Shown piece by piece: positions 61,853 to 64,000 of a stretch of DNA of 64,000 bases (positions are counted from its first letter, which is position 1; every line of letters starts with the position of its first letter). The notes under the pieces are model-generated. The model was not told the DNA's origin. It did not search any database and worked only from the letters and a program-made list of their open reading frames with translations. The stretch covers positions 248,001 to 312,000 of the forward strand of contig JASBSY010000014.1 of the NCBI GenBank assembly GCA_030148705.1. Direction: 5' to 3'. This DNA comes from Pukyongia sp. GTDB taxonomy: Bacteria > Bacteroidota > Bacteroidia > Flavobacteriales > Flavobacteriaceae. Both the position numbers and the translations under genes were made by a program.

Positions 61853-64000
61853 TTATTCTACATCTTTTCTGTGACCAATCATGGTAAAGTCCAGGTGTTT
61901 CTTTAATAGGTCGGCGTTCTTTACCTTCACATATACTTCATCTCCCAGCTGGTACGCCTTTTTGGTTCGCTGACCAATAACCGCATATTCATCTCTGTCG
62001 AAGATATAGCGGTCGTCGCTAAGATCTTGAAGGCGGACCATCCCTTCACATTTATTACTGATGATTTCCACATAGATACCCCACTCGGTAACCCCGGATA
62101 TAACTCCGAGAAACTCCTGGTCTTTATGGTCGATCATATACTTCACCTGCATGTATTTAATACTATCTCTTTCTGCTGAAGTAGCCAGATATTCCATATC
62201 GCTGGAGTGTCGACATTTCACTTCGTATTGATCCTCATCGGCCGAAGGCTTGTTGTCCAGATACCGCTGAAGTAACCTGTGTACCATGACGTCTGGATAC
62301 CTCCTGATGGGCGAGGTAAAATGGGTGTAGTAATCGAAGGCCAAACCGTAATGCCCGATGTTGTTTGTGGTATATACGGCCTTACTCATACTCCTGATGG
62401 TTAGGGTATCGATAAGGTTTTGTTCCTTCTTCCCGTGTACATCATCCAGTAATTTGTTTAAGGAAGCTGCAGTGCTCTTTCTGTCGCGGGTATTTAATTT
62501 ATACCCGAATCGCTTAATGATATTTTCAAGTTGGGCAATCTTCTCATCATCGGGTTCGTCGTGAACTCTGTAAACGAAGGTTTTATTTTCCTTTTGTTTG
62601 CCGATAAACTCTGCAACACTTCTGTTGGCTAACAACATGAATTCTTCAATCAACTTATTGGCGTCCTTGCTCTCTTTGAAATATACACCCTCGGGTTCAT
62701 TGTGTTCATCCAAAATGAATTTCACCTCGAGTTTATCGAAAGAGATGGCCCCTTGGTTCATTCGGTTCCTTCTGAGAATTTTAGCAAGCTTATCCATCTT
62801 CAGAACAGCTTCAGCAATAGGTTCGGATACGGAATACTTTTTTCCGGTGAGTGAAATTCCCGCCGGGATCTCCCTTGTTTTATCGTTGGGGTTTTCAATT
62901 AAATGCTGGGCTTCTTCATAAGCAAATCTGGCATCGCTGTACGTAACGGTTCTTCCAAACCATTTATTGATTACTACGGCCTTATCGTTTAATTCAAAGA
63001 CAGCTGAAAAGGTATATTTTTCTTCGTGAGGCCTCAGCGAGCAGGCGTTATTCGATAGAATTTCAGGTAACATTGGTACCACCCTGTCTACCAGGTAGAC
63101 GGAAGTCGCCCTTTCATAAGCTTCATCGTCCAGTACGGTGTTCGGTTGTAAGTAATGTGCAACATCGGCGATATGAACCCCTATTTCGAAGTTGCCGTTA
63201 TCCAATTCCCTAAAGGATAGGGCATCGTCAAAATCTTTTGCGTCTTTTGGATCTATAGTAAAGGTAAGGACATCTCTCATATCCCTTCGTTTCTTTATTT
63301 CTGAAGGTTGAATCGAGGTATCAATATTGTTAGCGTAACGTTCAACTGCATCGGGAAACTCGTATGGAAGGCCGTATTGCGCCAGGATAGCATGCATTTC
63401 GGTGTTGTGCTCGCCGGGTTTACCGAGAACTTTTACAACACTTCCTACCGGTGATTCTGAATGCTCTTCCCAGCCTTCTATCTTCACCAGAACCTTATCG
63501 CCGTTTTCAGCTTTTTTGATCTTGCTTTTCGGAACAAAGATATCAGTGTACATGTTGTAACCACTGGTTTCCACAAAGGCGAACTTTTCTGAAATCTGAA
63601 TAGTACCTACAAACTCGGTTCTTTTACGTTGAAGAATCTTGGTAACTTCACCTTCGGTCTTACCATTTTTGCGACGTTTAAATACATAAACCTCAACCAC
63701 ATCCCCGTTCAGGGCTTTATTTAAATTCTTATTCTTAATAAAGATATCATCTTCGAGATCTTCAACTATCACATATCCTTCTCCTCTTCCGGTAAGGTCG
63801 ATTACACCGGTATAATAATTCATCGAAGGAGTAATTATATATTTTCCTCTTTCTACCTCTTGTATTGTCCCTTTAACCTCGAGACTCTTTAATTTTTTAA
63901 TTATCTGGTTTCGACTACTTGGATCATCTACTCCAAGTTTGGAAGCAATTTGTTTATAGTTGGAAGGTTGGGAGTTATTGTGTCGAAGTATCTGTAAAAT
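61853..64000 (-). CDS. rnr: Ribonuclease R (5' end outside the window)
   Basis: This 3'-5' exoribonuclease degrades structured RNA. The RNB catalytic domain shows TFTIDPKDAKDFDDALSFREL (the aspartate cluster) and DRVVPMLPEILSNNACSLRPHEEK. Cold-shock domains precede it (YYTGVIDLTGRGEGYVIVEDL; RTEFVGTIQISEKFAFVETSGY) and an S1 domain follows (FLGVISGVTEWGIYVEIISNKCEG). The track begins at an internal ATG (63823), but the frame stays open to the right edge. It adds 59 codons (ILQILRHNNSQPSNYKQIAS... KYIITPS) that read as the family's N-terminal winged helix, so the gene continues beyond 64000. Confidence 0.95.
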   Translation of the reverse strand: MLQILRHNNSQPSNYKQIASKLGVDDPSSRNQIIKKLKSLEVKGTIQEVERGKYIITPSMNYYTGVIDLTGRGEGYVIVEDLEDDIFIKNKNLNKALNGDVVEVYVFKRRKNGKTEGEVTKILQRKRTEFVGTIQISEKFAFVETSGYNMYTDIFVPKSKIKKAENGDKVLVKIEGWEEHSESPVGSVVKVLGKPGEHNTEMHAILAQYGLPYEFPDAVERYANNIDTSIQPSEIKKRRDMRDVLTFTIDPKDAKDFDDALSFRELDNGNFEIGVHIADVAHYLQPNTVLDDEAYERATSVYLVDRVVPMLPEILSNNACSLRPHEEKYTFSAVFELNDKAVVINKWFGRTVTYSDARFAYEEAQHLIENPNDKTREIPAGISLTGKKYSVSEPIAEAVLKMDKLAKILRRNRMNQGAISFDKLEVKFILDEHNEPEGVYFKESKDANKLIEEFMLLANRSVAEFIGKQKENKTFVYRVHDEPDDEKIAQLENIIKRFGYKLNTRDRKSTAASLNKLLDDVHGKKEQNLIDTLTIRSMSKAVYTTNNIGHYGLAFDYYTHFTSPIRRYPDVMVHRLLQRYLDNKPSADEDQYEVKCRHSSDMEYLATSAERDSIKYMQVKYMIDHKDQEFLGVISGVTEWGIYVEIISNKCEGMVRLQDLSDDRYIFDRDEYAVIGQRTKKAYQLGDEVYVKVKNADLLKKHLDFTMIGHRKDVE

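Overview
The window is a gene-dense stretch of a Bacteroidota chromosome, almost certainly a member of the Flavobacteriaceae. The evidence is: (i) perfect or near-perfect TAnnTTTG promoter -7 boxes in front of many genes and no Shine-Dalgarno-like signals; (ii) flavobacterial families such as SprE/PorW (type IX secretion and gliding), DUF4175, DUF4254, DUF4837, DUF6341/DUF6427-like proteins and a bacterial GH3 protein; (iii) an ATP synthase operon without beta and epsilon genes, as is usual in this phylum. No insertion sequence, prophage, CRISPR array or rRNA operon was seen. No gene-free gap exceeds 300 bases; the longest are about 57294-57512, 12571-12760, 51374-51535 and 44514-44657. Five of the convergent gene pairs share stop-codon bases.

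Layout. 1-3739 (minus): end-truncated secreted protein, sugar nucleotidyltransferase, dUTPase and a polysaccharide flippase, chained by ATGA overlaps, plus a lipoprotein. 3831-9313 (minus): F1Fo ATP synthase atpB-E-F-H-A-G with its own promoter and a terminator after atpG, preceded by two small membrane proteins of the AtpI/AtpZ position. 9514-12570 (minus): bactofilin and SprE/PorW. 12761-19395: mixed housekeeping and envelope genes (2Fe-2S reductase, GT9 glycosyltransferase, DUF4254, membrane proteins, purD, CapK-like adenylating enzyme). 19390-36669 (minus): a 16-gene, nearly gap-free polysaccharide operon containing an initiating sugar-phosphate transferase, UDP-glucose dehydrogenase plus UDP-xylose synthase, three glycosyltransferases, a Wzx flippase, two Wzy/WaaL-type membrane proteins, a sulfotransferase, a Wzz-like regulator and the full dTDP-rhamnose pathway (rfbBACD). 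It is headed by a 560-aa protein whose C-terminus looks like a nucleoside phosphorylase. GH3 and M23-peptidase genes lie immediately upstream in the same direction.

39184-51373: tatA, DUF4837 lipoprotein, LysM lytic transglycosylase, pgk, holB, a methyltransferase, mnmG, ybeY and a very large DUF4175 membrane protein. Two parS-like palindromes (TGTTTCACGTGGAACA and TGTTCCACGTGGAACA) flank mnmG, which suggests the window lies in the origin-proximal part of the chromosome. 51536-64000: gltX, an outer-membrane barrel protein, an SPFH protein, a lipid phosphoethanolamine transferase with an acyltransferase, a secreted cysteine-rich protein paired with a CPBP intramembrane protease, glnS, folB, tRNA-Cys, a LysE-type transporter and RNase R, which runs off the right edge.

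Sequence-level highlights: the parS pair; the polysaccharide operon predicted to make a xylose/rhamnose-containing and possibly sulfated glycan; the cysteine-rich/CPBP pair; frequent TTG start codons in core genes (atpB, sprE, rfbB, rfbC and others); and a strong hairpin between atpE and atpF. I found no clear wholly new multi-gene system. The best candidates for undescribed biology are the cysteine-rich/CPBP pair and the 560-aa head gene of the polysaccharide operon. All homology statements are from recognition of motifs by eye; no search was run.
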